A stretch of 64,000 bases of DNA from Bacteroidales bacterium (lineage in GTDB: Bacteria; Bacteroidota; Bacteroidia; Bacteroidales; WCHB1-69). The notes under the pieces are model-generated. The model did not search any database. It saw only the letters and a list, made by a program, of their open reading frames with translations, and was not told the DNA's origin. This document shows positions 52,509-61,053 of the stretch, in pieces (position 1 is the first letter of the stretch; every line of letters begins with the position of its first letter). A program made the translations under genes and the position numbers. The DNA is taken from the NCBI GenBank assembly GCA_024400875.1, contig JAKSMB010000002.1:62001-126000 (forward strand). Direction: 5' to 3'.

Positions 52509-52516
52509 TATCTTTG
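52509..52516 (+). promoter_or_regulatory. -7 promoter element of the methyltransferase-GT2-GT-C unit
   Basis: TATCTTTG followed by C, 44 bases before the ATG at 52561. Confidence 0.65.
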
Positions 52517-52560
52517 CAAGTTAAAAATCATTACTGAAATAATATAGTCCCCAATGTTGT

Positions 52561-53346
52561 ATGGACATCAAAGAATTAAATGTTAATGTAGAAAAAGAGA
52601 GTACTCAAAACCATCCGTGGGAGTATGCTCGTGCACGCGTAATTGATTGTTTATTGCGAAGATATATTAAGAAAAAATCTGCCGATGGTTATGTTGCAGA
52701 TGTTGGCTGTGGAGATATTTTCTTTGTTCATCAGTTTGTGTGTAAACATTCTAAGCTCAAGGCTGCTGCTGTTGATATTGCTTTCAATGACGATATAATA
52801 GCCTCATTAAAGGCTAAATATAGTGATCAGGAGGTGCTTTTTTTTAATGATATTCAAAAGGTTGATTTAAATGGGAAGCCTGCGAAGATTGTTTTCCTGA
52901 TGGACGTGCTGGAACACATTGAAGATGATGTTACGTTCTTGAAAACGTTGGTAAACAGTGATTTTGTCAATGGTGAAACACTCTTTATGATTACAGTTCC
53001 CGCTTTCAATAGCCTATATTGCTCTCATGACAAATGGTTGGGACATTATCGTCGTTACGACCGTAAGATGTTGGGAGATTGTATAAAAAGTGCAGGATTG
53101 AAAAGTGAAACTGATGGATATTTCTTTACCTCTATACTGTTACCTCGATGGTTAAAGAAAATGGTGGAATCACATCAGAAAGAAGAAACAGAAGTTACAG
53201 GTATTGGAGGATGGAATGGTGGGAAACTGGTGTCTAAGGTGTATGAATGGATTCTGCTGGCAGACTTCTACTTTTTCAGAATTTTTAGAATTTTTGGTGT
53301 TAAAATGCCAGGTCTTTCAACTTATGCTATATGCAAACTACAATAG
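52561..53346 (+). CDS. Class I SAM-dependent methyltransferase of a sugar-transfer cluster
   Basis: 261 residues. Motif I VADVGCGDIFFVHQF, acidic motif II VDIAF, motif post-II IVFLMDVLEHIEDD, and the YCSHDKWLGHYRRYDR block seen in methyltransferases that accompany polyprenyl-sugar glycosyltransferases. The C-terminal ~60 residues contain a hydrophobic stretch that may associate with the membrane. The last 16 bases overlap the GT2 gene in another frame, so the two are translationally linked. The acceptor is not known. Confidence 0.85.
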   Translation: MDIKELNVNVEKESTQNHPWEYARARVIDCLLRRYIKKKSADGYVADVGCGDIFFVHQFVCKHSKLKAAAVDIAFNDDIIASLKAKYSDQEVLFFNDIQKVDLNGKPAKIVFLMDVLEHIEDDVTFLKTLVNSDFVNGETLFMITVPAFNSLYCSHDKWLGHYRRYDRKMLGDCIKSAGLKSETDGYFFTSILLPRWLKKMVESHQKEETEVTGIGGWNGGKLVSKVYEWILLADFYFFRIFRIFGVKMPGLSTYAICKLQ

Positions 53347-54059
53347 TTATTCCTTGTTATAATGAAGCTGGTCGCTTGCGTAAACAGGAATTTTCTGATT
53401 ATGTGAGTGCGCATCCTGAAACTTTATTCCTTTTTGTTAATGATGGAAGCAAGGATGCAACGTTGGAGATGTTAAAACAGCTTTGCGATGAAAATCCTCA
53501 ATTTGAGTTTTTGGATGTTCAACCTAATGGTGGAAAGGCAGAAGCCGTACGAAGAGGTATGCTTTATGCTGTTGAACATTTTGACTCTGAATATGTTGGT
53601 TTTTGGGATGCAGACCTCGCTACACCTCTCTTCGAGATTGATAATTTCTTGAAAGAAATGCAAAGGGGTGACTATAAAATGGTGACGGGACTTCGCCTTA
53701 TGCGTTTAGGCTCTGGGGTACAACGCAAAGCTTTAAGACATTTGTTGGGACGCTGTTTTGCTACAGTAGCCTCTTTTATGCTTCACCTTCCGGTGTATGA
53801 TACGCAATGCGGATCCAAACTCTATAAGAAAGAGGTTGTTCAACCTTTATTTAAAGATCCTTTTATTACTCGATGGCTCTTTGATGTTGAAATCCTCTCT
53901 CGCTATATCTACCTCTTTACACTATCTTCTGCCCAACAACATATTTATGAATATCCGCTGCTGCAGTGGAAAGATGTTGATGGCTCTCAGTTGAAGCTCA
54001 AGGACTTCTTCAAAGCTCCTTATGAATTGATTAAGATTAAAAGAAAATATAATAGATAA
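53331..54059 (+). CDS. Glycosyltransferase family 2, dolichyl-phosphate-sugar synthase-like
   Basis: 242 residues. TIVIPCYNEAGRL, FVNDGSKDAT (nucleotide-sugar binding) and FWDADLATPL (DxD) are the GT2 marks; GSKLYKKEVVQPLF with FITRWLFDVEIL follows the pattern of dolichyl- or undecaprenyl-phosphate mannose/glucose synthases. No membrane helices beyond the core are seen. It should charge a lipid carrier in the cytoplasm, and the next gene encodes a GT-C-like protein that could use it. Gap to the next gene 4 bases. Confidence 0.9.
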   Translation: MQTTIVIPCYNEAGRLRKQEFSDYVSAHPETLFLFVNDGSKDATLEMLKQLCDENPQFEFLDVQPNGGKAEAVRRGMLYAVEHFDSEYVGFWDADLATPLFEIDNFLKEMQRGDYKMVTGLRLMRLGSGVQRKALRHLLGRCFATVASFMLHLPVYDTQCGSKLYKKEVVQPLFKDPFITRWLFDVEILSRYIYLFTLSSAQQHIYEYPLLQWKDVDGSQLKLKDFFKAPYELIKIKRKYNR

Positions 54060-54063
54060 CACT

Positions 54064-56298
54064 ATGAAACAATTCTTTTTGGATAATAAAAATAATGTCT
54101 GGTTTTGGGCATTTACGGTGATTGTTTTTGCTCTGTTGTTCATTATGCCGATGATGAGTAAACAGGCGGGTAATACCGGAGATGAAGATGGCTTTCAAAT
54201 CCCACAAGGTAAGAATGTTGTAAACTATTACAAAACGAATGGCCAAGATACTACCTGTATGAACTTCAAAGATAACCTTCAGTTTTATGGTTCTTCTTTT
54301 GATGTCATAACAGAATATATCAATCAAACATTTAAGATTGAAGATATAAGTAAGTCAAGACACGTATGCAATTCTTTGATGGGATGGCTGGCGGTACTGA
54401 TGGTGGGGCTGATAGCCTACCAGTTTGGAGGTGCGCGTGCAGGAGTTTTTGCATTGATACTTATGTTCTTGTCTCCAAGATTCTTAGGACATTCATTCAA
54501 TAACCCCAAAGATGTTCCATTCTTGGCGGGTATCGCGTCTTCCATCTTTGGTATGGTTTTGTTTTTTAAACAATTCCCTAAAGTTAAATGGTACTCTTAT
54601 GTGATTTTGATATTGTCGATAGCATTGGCTATCAGTGTTCGTATAGGTGGCTTGGTTCTCTTTGGATATTTTGGATTGCTAGGGTTTGTATTTTTGATAC
54701 AATATGTTATTCGCTATTCAAAATTACCAAAAGAAAAAAATCAAACAAAGAATATGACACCGGCAAAGGCGATAATGTTGATGTTGGTAATGGGTGTTGC
54801 AATTTGCGTGGTAGGTTTCTTTGTTGGTATTTTGATTTGGCCGTATGCAATGCAATCTCCGATAAAGCATTCAATAGAGTCGTTTAATGCGATGTCTTCT
54901 TTTGCCACCTCCCTCCGTCAACTTTTTGAGGGTAGTCTCCAATGGTCCGACTATTTGCCATGGTATTATACACCTAAGTATATCCTCATCACGATCCCTA
55001 TCGCTGTTATCATCGGTATGGTTCTTTTCTTCATCTTCTGCTGGCGCAAGAAGGAAGACCGCTTCTGGGCGTTCTTCGTATTCTTCACCTTCTTCTTCCC
55101 AGTTTTCTGGATCGTTTACACACACGCAAACGTGTATGGCGGATGGCGCCACGCGATGTTCGCCTATCCAACAATGGTGGTGGCCGCCGGTTGGGGGTTC
55201 GATGGACTCCTCCGTTGGGTTGAGAATAAATTCGGCATCTTGAATTCAGAGAAGAAGTCAGCGAAAGGCATTGTCGTCAATGTTGCCGGTGCCGCAGTTG
55301 TCTTGCTGCTGCTCGCCGGCCCTATCCGACATATCATCGTAAACCATCCTTATGAGTATGTCTATTTCAACGAACTCGCCGGTGGCACCAAGAATGCACT
55401 CGGCAATTATGAGTTGGACTATTATTATCATAGCACTCGCGAAGCTAGCGAATGGATTATCGCCAATGCTGAGAAAAAAGCTGATGGCTCAAAGGTAAGA
55501 GTGGGTACTTGGCATACGGCATCAGTGAACTATTTCTTTAGAAAAGATACCGCCGATTTCCAGCCCGTTTTCATTCGCTGGTATGAAAAGGAAAATACCG
55601 ATTGGGATTATGCCATCTTTACGGTTACCGGCATATATCCGAAATACCTGAAAAGCAAGAATTTCCCACCTAAAAATACGATTAAGACTATTGATGTGGA
55701 TGGCGTTCCAATCTGTTTTATTTTGAAAAGGGAAGATAAGTCGGATTACAAAGGTTTTAAATATAAGGAACAGAATCAGTTGGATTCCGCTATCTTGATG
55801 TATCAGAAGGCTTTGCAGGTGGATCCTAACAATATGGGCGCTTTGTGCGGGTTGGGTGAAATCTATGTCAGAAAGAACAATCCGGACAGTGCTCAACTCT
55901 ATCTGAATCCGTATCTTAAAATCGATCCGGAGGCTGAAATTGCGAACTTGATGCTTGCTTATTCTTATGCTGGAAAGGGAGATCTGGAAGGTGCTATGAA
56001 TACGTTGCACAGCATTATGAAACGGAACCCGAAGTATATGGGTGCACATATACTGGCCATCCAAATCTGCTTGCAACAGAAGGATATCCCTGCTGCAAAA
56101 CGCGAGTTCGATAAGGTTATTGAAGTGGATCGGGTGGATGAACAGGTTACCAGTTTGTGGATACAATATGAGGCTATGCAGAATATTGACCAACAAACGG
56201 CCTATACAAATCTTTATAAGGCGATGATCCGAAGCTTGGAGAAACGTGGAAAGAAGAAAGAGGCGAACAAGCTACGTGAGCAGAGCGGTATTAAATAA
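54064..56298 (+). CDS. GT-C-like multi-membrane protein with C-terminal TPR repeats
   Basis: 744 residues. The first 430 hold about ten to eleven membrane helices with an early extracytoplasmic acidic loop (GNTGDEDGFQI, with an Asp-Glu-Asp), the layout of GT-C enzymes of the ArnT/PMT group that move a sugar from a polyprenyl carrier. An LSPRFLGHSFNNPKD loop follows helix 3. Residues 430-550 form a soluble domain, and 555-700 contain TPR repeats (DSAILMYQKALQVDPNN..., AQLYLNPYLKIDP). The TPR tail may recruit an acceptor protein. Last gene of the unit; a terminator follows directly. Confidence 0.82.
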   Translation: MKQFFLDNKNNVWFWAFTVIVFALLFIMPMMSKQAGNTGDEDGFQIPQGKNVVNYYKTNGQDTTCMNFKDNLQFYGSSFDVITEYINQTFKIEDISKSRHVCNSLMGWLAVLMVGLIAYQFGGARAGVFALILMFLSPRFLGHSFNNPKDVPFLAGIASSIFGMVLFFKQFPKVKWYSYVILILSIALAISVRIGGLVLFGYFGLLGFVFLIQYVIRYSKLPKEKNQTKNMTPAKAIMLMLVMGVAICVVGFFVGILIWPYAMQSPIKHSIESFNAMSSFATSLRQLFEGSLQWSDYLPWYYTPKYILITIPIAVIIGMVLFFIFCWRKKEDRFWAFFVFFTFFFPVFWIVYTHANVYGGWRHAMFAYPTMVVAAGWGFDGLLRWVENKFGILNSEKKSAKGIVVNVAGAAVVLLLLAGPIRHIIVNHPYEYVYFNELAGGTKNALGNYELDYYYHSTREASEWIIANAEKKADGSKVRVGTWHTASVNYFFRKDTADFQPVFIRWYEKENTDWDYAIFTVTGIYPKYLKSKNFPPKNTIKTIDVDGVPICFILKREDKSDYKGFKYKEQNQLDSAILMYQKALQVDPNNMGALCGLGEIYVRKNNPDSAQLYLNPYLKIDPEAEIANLMLAYSYAGKGDLEGAMNTLHSIMKRNPKYMGAHILAIQICLQQKDIPAAKREFDKVIEVDRVDEQVTSLWIQYEAMQNIDQQTAYTNLYKAMIRSLEKRGKKKEANKLREQSGIK

Positions 56299-56303
56299 AA
56301 ATA

Positions 56304-56337
56304 GAAAGGGTTGTTCGATGAAACAACCCTTTTTTTA
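56304..56337. terminator. Bidirectional terminator between the GT-C gene and ispE
   Basis: AAGGGTTGTT (56306-56315) pairs with AACAACCCTT (56322-56331), loop CGATGA, then seven T. On the minus strand it lies just past the ispE stop. Confidence 0.9.
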
Positions 56338-57102
56338 TCGCTGAAAGATTCCGAATACGGCAGTACCGCTGCCGCTCATGGCAGCATACAAGGCTCCGCT
56401 CTCGTAGAATTGCTGTTTGAGCGTTTTCAAGGATGGATGTTTGATGAAGATGCTGTCTTCGAAATCGTTGTGAATGATACTGCGCCAGTGCTCTATAGGC
56501 GTGAGAATGTCGGTCGACAGTTCAGTGCCTGGTACTTTGGGCGTAACTCCAGCATAAGCCTCTTTGGTGGATACGGAAATGTCGGGCTTGACGATGCGGA
56601 TTTCGTAGTTGGACAGATCTAAATCAATGGGGGTGAGTATCTCCCCACGTCCAGTAGCGTACATAGGTTGGTTTTCGATGAAAAAGGGGACGTCGCTGCC
56701 CAATTGAGCGGCATAGTCCATCAGTTGCGCGGTGCTGAGGTTGAGCTGGAAAAGTTGATCCAGCATCCGTAGTGTGAAAGCGGCGTCTGCCGAACCACCA
56801 CCTAATCCCGCCCCGCTGGGAATGCCCTTCTCCAAGGTGATACGCACGCCTTGGATGTTGAAGTCTTTTTGTAGCAAACGAAAAGCTTTTACGCAAAGAT
56901 TGCTCTCGCTGTCGCCTAGGTCTTGCTGGCTGTGACAGATGAAATCGATTTCTGCATCAGCACGCTCAAGGGTGATGGTGTCGGTGAAGAAATCAGTAGG
57001 GTAGAATACCGTCCGGAGTTCGTGGAAGCCATCTTCCCGTTTTCTCACGATCTGAAGCCCTAAGTTGATCTTGCAGTTGACCTTTTGAGTTAATATAGTC
57101 AT
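56335..57102 (-). CDS. ispE: 4-diphosphocytidyl-2-C-methyl-D-erythritol kinase
   Basis: 255 residues. GHMP kinase with KINLGLQIVRKREDGFHE at the N-terminus, the ATP loop PSGAGLGGGSADAA, and GSDVPFF. IspE phosphorylates the 2-hydroxyl of CDP-methylerythritol in the non-mevalonate isoprenoid pathway, so the cell makes its isoprenoids from pyruvate and glyceraldehyde phosphate. It follows the YitT gene by 5 bases. Confidence 0.96.
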   Translation of the reverse strand: MTILTQKVNCKINLGLQIVRKREDGFHELRTVFYPTDFFTDTITLERADAEIDFICHSQQDLGDSESNLCVKAFRLLQKDFNIQGVRITLEKGIPSGAGLGGGSADAAFTLRMLDQLFQLNLSTAQLMDYAAQLGSDVPFFIENQPMYATGRGEILTPIDLDLSNYEIRIVKPDISVSTKEAYAGVTPKVPGTELSTDILTPIEHWRSIIHNDFEDSIFIKHPSLKTLKQQFYESGALYAAMSGSGTAVFGIFQR

Positions 57103-57107
57103 AATGT

Positions 57108-57974
57108 TTATAGTTTCAAGGTGTCAAAATTCTTACCGAAGACGCTGGAAGTCTTGGTTATGGTGATAAATGCGGAGTTGTCGATTTCCTTAATGATGCG
57201 GGTGATGATGGCCTTGTCGGTGCGGTGAGCCACGATCAGCAACACGTCACTTTCCTGGCGGTTGTAGGAACCGTAACCTTTGAGGAAGGTGGCGCCACGT
57301 TTCAAGTCTTTGCTGATGCGCTCTGCAATCTTTTCATTGTCTTTTGAGAAGACCATGAATTGATAGGTCTGACGGTAACCGTCGATGACGTAGTCGGCCA
57401 CGAACATATATACAAAGAGTACCACGAAACTGTAAACGAGTTTTTCAAGGTCGTGAACGATGAAGTAGGAGCAACCAACGATGAATACGTTGGCGGCAAA
57501 GTTCACGTGCCCGAAGGAGATGTTGCGGTATTTACCGATCATCAGGGCGATGATGTCTAAACCGCCGGTGTTGCCACCCCAGTTGATGGCGATGCCCACG
57601 CCCGCTGCCGAGATACAGGAACCGATGAGGACACTCATAAACATATCATCTACTAACGGGTGGGTGAAAAGAACTTGTGCGATGGAAAAGAAGAGCGACA
57701 AAATAAAAGTGCATATAAGAGAATTGATGCAGAATTTTGTCCCCAAGATGCGCCAGGCAATGGCAATCAGGATGGCGTTAAAAAGAAAAGTGGTGATACC
57801 AATTGGAAACTTTGTAGCGAAATAAAGGATGGATGCGATACCCGCAACACCACCACCTGTTACTTCGAACGGAGTCATAAATGCGGACCATCCGAGCACA
57901 AAAAGTGCCAAACCGATGGTGATAAAAGCATAGTTCTTAGCTTCTTTGAGTACTTGTGAACGCGTTATGGTCAT
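57108..57974 (-). CDS. YitT family membrane protein
   Basis: 288 residues. Five or six membrane helices with the YitT signature PFEVTGGGVAGIASILYFATKFPIG and NWGGNTGGLDIIALMIGKY, then the DUF2179 cytoplasmic domain (GATFLKGYGSY...ESDVLLIVAHRTD) in the last 80 residues. The function is unproven; transport is suspected. First gene of the YitT-ispE unit, with a promoter at 58038-58045. Confidence 0.9.
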   Translation of the reverse strand: MTITRSQVLKEAKNYAFITIGLALFVLGWSAFMTPFEVTGGGVAGIASILYFATKFPIGITTFLFNAILIAIAWRILGTKFCINSLICTFILSLFFSIAQVLFTHPLVDDMFMSVLIGSCISAAGVGIAINWGGNTGGLDIIALMIGKYRNISFGHVNFAANVFIVGCSYFIVHDLEKLVYSFVVLFVYMFVADYVIDGYRQTYQFMVFSKDNEKIAERISKDLKRGATFLKGYGSYNRQESDVLLIVAHRTDKAIITRIIKEIDNSAFITITKTSSVFGKNFDTLKL

Positions 57975-58037
57975 TTTTATAAAATTTTATTACGTTGTTA
58001 TTCAGACGATTAGATTTCATTTTCAGAAAAATCACTG

Positions 58038-58045
58038 CAAAAATA
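58038..58045 (-). promoter_or_regulatory. -7 promoter element of the YitT-ispE operon
   Basis: TATTTTTG followed by C on the minus strand, 63 bases before the ATG at 57974; divergent from tRNA-Asn. Confidence 0.6.
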
Positions 58046-58086
58046 AAAAAAAATACAAAATGTGTTGCGCGATATGAAAAAAACTG

Positions 58087-58094
58087 TATTTTTG
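58087..58094 (+). promoter_or_regulatory. -7 promoter element of tRNA-Asn
   Basis: TATTTTTG followed by C, 29 bases before the tRNA 5' end. The leader between them contains the inverted repeat CGTTAA...TTAACG (58099-58119). Confidence 0.7.
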
Positions 58095-58123
58095 CAGCCG
58101 TTAAACCAAGCGGTTAACGAAAC

Positions 58124-58197
58124 GCTTCCTTAGCTCAGTTGGTTAGAGCATCTGACTGTTAATCAGAGGGTCCAAGGTTCAAGTCCTTGAGGGAGCG
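58124..58197 (+). tRNA. tRNA-Asn (anticodon GTT)
   Basis: A 74-base cloverleaf: acceptor GCTTCCT/AGGGAGC with one G-T pair and discriminator G, D arm TAGCTCAGTTGGTTAGAGC, anticodon stem TCTGA/TCAGA around loop CTGTTAA (anticodon GTT at 58158-58160), T arm CAAGG-TTCAAGT-CCTTG. CCA is not encoded. Own promoter and terminator. Confidence 0.97.
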
Positions 58198-58208
58198 CAA
58201 AAGCAAAG

Positions 58209-58236
58209 GCACCTGCAACGCTGCAGGTGCTTTTTT
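58209..58236 (+). terminator. Intrinsic terminator after tRNA-Asn
   Basis: Perfect 9-base stem GCACCTGCA (58209-58217) with TGCAGGTGC (58222-58230), loop ACGC, then six T. Confidence 0.92.
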
Positions 58237-58242
58237 GTTTTA

Positions 58243-58310
58243 TCCATCTTCCTTCCAACCCTTCCTCCCTTTATTCCTCCTTCCCTCCTTAATCCTTCCC
58301 TCCTTTAATC
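58243..58310. repeat. Pyrimidine-rich low-complexity tract with a tandem 15/16-base duplication
   Basis: C and T make up most of this stretch. CTTCCCTCCTTAATC (58280-58294) is followed directly by CTTCCCTCCTTTAATC (58295-58310), a near-perfect duplication ending 8 bases before the comEC -7 element. Confidence 0.8.
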
Positions 58311-58317
58311 TTTTTTG

Positions 58318-58325
58318 TATCTTTG
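58318..58325 (+). promoter_or_regulatory. -7 promoter element of comEC
   Basis: TATCTTTG, 16 bases before the ATG at 58342. Confidence 0.6.
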
Positions 58326-58341
58326 TGGCAAACCTGAAGAT

Positions 58342-60405
58342 ATGAAAATAGAAAACTACCCTGTACTAAAAGCACTTTTCCCCTTCATTTGTGGCATTTT
58401 ATGCTGCTATCTCGGTAACTTACCACCTCAATTTGGCCATTTTTTGTTCTTGATAACATCCATTTTTTGTCTTTTTTCTGTTCTTTTATGGCCAATACGG
58501 AAGCTTTCGATGCAATGGTTGCACGCTTTTATCTTATTTTTAGGCTTCTTTTTTGCGGGGGCTACGGCCACAAATTTCCGAATGCAGGCGGTTGCTACTG
58601 AACAATCGGAGGAACTGGTCTCGCAAAACAATACTTTTTTGGTCCGCGTGATGGATCACCCTGTCGTGCGAGCGCGTAGTGTGAAGGTGGTGGCGGAACC
58701 TTTCAATGACTCTCTCCGAAGTTGCCCGTCGTTACGCCGACTCTTGCTGTATGTTCAGCGCAGTGCTGCCAGCGACAGCTTGCAGTATGGTGATGTGTTA
58801 GCTTTGAGTACGAAGTTTGCTCCATTAGAACCGCCAACGAACCCGGATGCGTTCGATAATCAACGCTATATGCGCCGGAAGGGTATCTGCTATTCAGGTT
58901 ATGTTCCAGAAGGTGCGTGGCAACGTGTTGGAAATGATGTCCCTAACCCATTGAAGGATATTGCCTTTCAATGGCAGCGGAAATTGTCGGCCTTGTTCTT
59001 GCAGACCGGTATGAGCGGGGCTGAATATGAGATCATTAAGGCTATCTTGTTAGGTGATGACGACACGATGGAGCCCGACTTGAAAGCGGCGTACGCATCC
59101 GCAGGCGTGAGCCACGTGCTGTGCGTGTCGGGAATGCACGTGGGGGTGATTTTTATGATCCTGAATTTTCTCCTGAAACCTATGGATTTTTTTAAGAGTA
59201 CGCGTGTCGTTAAAGCGGTGCTGCTACTGTCGTCAATTTGGTTGTATGCTTGCATTACGGGCCTGTCTCCTTCTGTAACACGTTCTGCTACAATGTTTTC
59301 TTTTGTTACTGTTGGCGGTCTTCTACGACGAAATGTGAATGTGTTCCATAGTTTGCTTGCCTCCTTGTTCATTCTTCTTGCCCTTAATCCGTTGCTGCTT
59401 TTCGAGGTGGGCTTCCAGTTGAGCTATCTGGCAGTGTTCGGGATCGTTACTTTCCAACCGATGATCGCCGACATATATCATTGCAAAACCAAGGTGGGCA
59501 ACTATTTCTGGGAGTTGCTTTCGGTATCGATTGCGGCACAACTAAGCACGTTCCCCATTTCCATTTTCTATTTTGGACAATTCCCCAATTATTTCATACT
59601 CTCCAACCTGTCTGTTATCTCCCTCTCTTTCATTGTGATGATAACGGGTATTGGTTTGTTAGGTCTGTCTTTTATACCAATGGTTGCGCGTGGGGTGGCT
59701 ACGGTGTTGACCTTTGAAATTCGAATAATGAACCGGATCATTCTCTTTATTGAGCAACTTCCAGGATCGGTAACGCATAACATTGATTATCGAATGCACC
59801 AAATGTTGTTGCTGTATTTGGCTATCGTACTTACGCTTATAGCTTTTCAATATCAGCGAAAACGTATGTTGCTGTGTGCTTGGGCAGTGATGACGCTCTT
59901 TGCGGGTACGTTTGCTTTGAGAAAAGTGGGGTTACTGCATCAAAACGAGGTGGTGGCGTACGATGTGCCGCACGCTACAGCCCTTGCCTTCTGCTATCAT
60001 CAGCGGGGGTTGATGCTTTCCGATTCGGTGCTGGACTTCGACCACCAAAGCTACAAGATGGCTGTGCAGAATCACGCACGACGGCAGCACGCGTTGTGGC
60101 AGTTTGCAGCTATCGATACAAATCGGCTGGATTTGCCCTTTATCTGTAAGCGGGGAGCCGCGTTGCGGTACTGCGATAAGACCTATTATCTGCTCAAGAA
60201 ACACTGCCCGGTTTATGCTGTTGAATCTTCCCTGCCGGTCGACTATCTGGTGCTGTGCAATAGCCCGACGCAATCGCCTGAGGATGTGGCTGCTGCACTC
60301 CATTTCCGGGCGGTGATTGCAGATCAATCTAACGGCAAATTCTGCATCGAAAAGTGGCGTCAATGGTGTAACAAAAACGGGGTGATATTCCAGTGCAATC
60401 GATAA
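58342..60405 (+). CDS. comEC: ComEC/Rec2 family DNA uptake channel protein
   Basis: 687 residues from ATG at 58342; an upstream TTG lies in the promoter. Membrane helices near the N-terminus, an OB-like DUF4131 region (about 100-200), then the competence domain with EYEIIKAILLGDDDTMEPDLK and SHVLCVSGMHVGV and a further set of helices. The last ~150 residues are soluble but lack the metallo-beta-lactamase metal motif HxHxDH, the usual Bacteroidota form. ComEC carries single-stranded DNA across the inner membrane during natural transformation. With comF at 37 kb it hints at competence, not proven here. Confidence 0.9.
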   Translation: MKIENYPVLKALFPFICGILCCYLGNLPPQFGHFLFLITSIFCLFSVLLWPIRKLSMQWLHAFILFLGFFFAGATATNFRMQAVATEQSEELVSQNNTFLVRVMDHPVVRARSVKVVAEPFNDSLRSCPSLRRLLLYVQRSAASDSLQYGDVLALSTKFAPLEPPTNPDAFDNQRYMRRKGICYSGYVPEGAWQRVGNDVPNPLKDIAFQWQRKLSALFLQTGMSGAEYEIIKAILLGDDDTMEPDLKAAYASAGVSHVLCVSGMHVGVIFMILNFLLKPMDFFKSTRVVKAVLLLSSIWLYACITGLSPSVTRSATMFSFVTVGGLLRRNVNVFHSLLASLFILLALNPLLLFEVGFQLSYLAVFGIVTFQPMIADIYHCKTKVGNYFWELLSVSIAAQLSTFPISIFYFGQFPNYFILSNLSVISLSFIVMITGIGLLGLSFIPMVARGVATVLTFEIRIMNRIILFIEQLPGSVTHNIDYRMHQMLLLYLAIVLTLIAFQYQRKRMLLCAWAVMTLFAGTFALRKVGLLHQNEVVAYDVPHATALAFCYHQRGLMLSDSVLDFDHQSYKMAVQNHARRQHALWQFAAIDTNRLDLPFICKRGAALRYCDKTYYLLKKHCPVYAVESSLPVDYLVLCNSPTQSPEDVAAALHFRAVIADQSNGKFCIEKWRQWCNKNGVIFQCNR

Positions 60406-60427
60406 CCGATTGTCTCTTATCTTTTTG

Positions 60428-60435
60428 TATCTTTG
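60428..60435 (+). promoter_or_regulatory. -7 promoter element of ruvA-sprA
   Basis: TATCTTTG followed by C, 21 bases before the ruvA ATG at 60457 and 22 bases after the comEC stop. Confidence 0.65.
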
Positions 60436-60456
60436 CCGCTCATTAACCATAACCTT

Positions 60457-61047
60457 ATGATAAGTTACCTAAAAGGAAAAATTGTAGAAAAAAATCCGGC
60501 TTATGTCGTTTTGGAAACGGCTGCAGGAATTGGATTCTATGTAAATATATCCGTTGCAACATATTCTCAACTTAAAGATAATGAAGAAGTTAAAATGCTA
60601 ACTTATTTCATTGTCAAAGAAGATGCTCAAACCTTGTATGGCTTTCTCGAAGAGGAAGAGCGTGAGCTTTTCAAGTTGTTGATATCCGTCAACGGCATTG
60701 GTCCAAATACGGCAAGATTGATTCTTTCTTCTATGTCGGTGGGTGAGGTGCTGAACGCCATTGCCACGGAGAATGTGAAGGCTATCCAGTCGGTGAAGGG
60801 CATTGGCGCTAAAACGGCGCAACGCGTGGTCATCGAGTTGAAGGATAAAACCAAGAAGATGGAACTGACAAATTCCTCAAAAATTTCTGTTGCGTACAAT
60901 AATAACAAGTATGATGCGTTAACAGCGTTAATTGCCCTCGGTTTTCCTAAGGCTGGCGCAGAGTCTGTCTTGGATAAGGTTATTAAGGCCGATGGTATTG
61001 ATTTGACAGTGGAAGAATTGATTAAGAAGTCGTTGAAATTATTGTAA
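60457..61047 (+). CDS. ruvA: Holliday junction DNA-binding protein RuvA
   Basis: 196 residues from ATG at 60457 (upstream TTG within the promoter is rejected). The N-terminal OB fold is MISYLKGKIVEKNPAYVVLETAAGIGFYV; two helix-hairpin-helix motifs (LLISVNGIGPNTARLILS and IQSVKGIGAKTAQRVVIELK) follow, and the C-terminal domain III (LTALIALGFPKAGAESVLDKV) contacts RuvB. RuvA holds the Holliday junction for RuvB branch migration. ruvB is not adjacent. sprA starts 6 bases after the stop, in the same frame. Confidence 0.96.
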   Translation: MISYLKGKIVEKNPAYVVLETAAGIGFYVNISVATYSQLKDNEEVKMLTYFIVKEDAQTLYGFLEEEERELFKLLISVNGIGPNTARLILSSMSVGEVLNAIATENVKAIQSVKGIGAKTAQRVVIELKDKTKKMELTNSSKISVAYNNNKYDALTALIALGFPKAGAESVLDKVIKADGIDLTVEELIKKSLKLL

Positions 61048-61053
61048 CAGAGT

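Noticed and set aside
58087-58119. Inverted repeat CGTTAA/TTAACG in the tRNA-Asn leader considered as an attachment site or operator
   Set aside because: Only six bases per arm, no integrase or second copy nearby; probably a feature of the precursor RNA.
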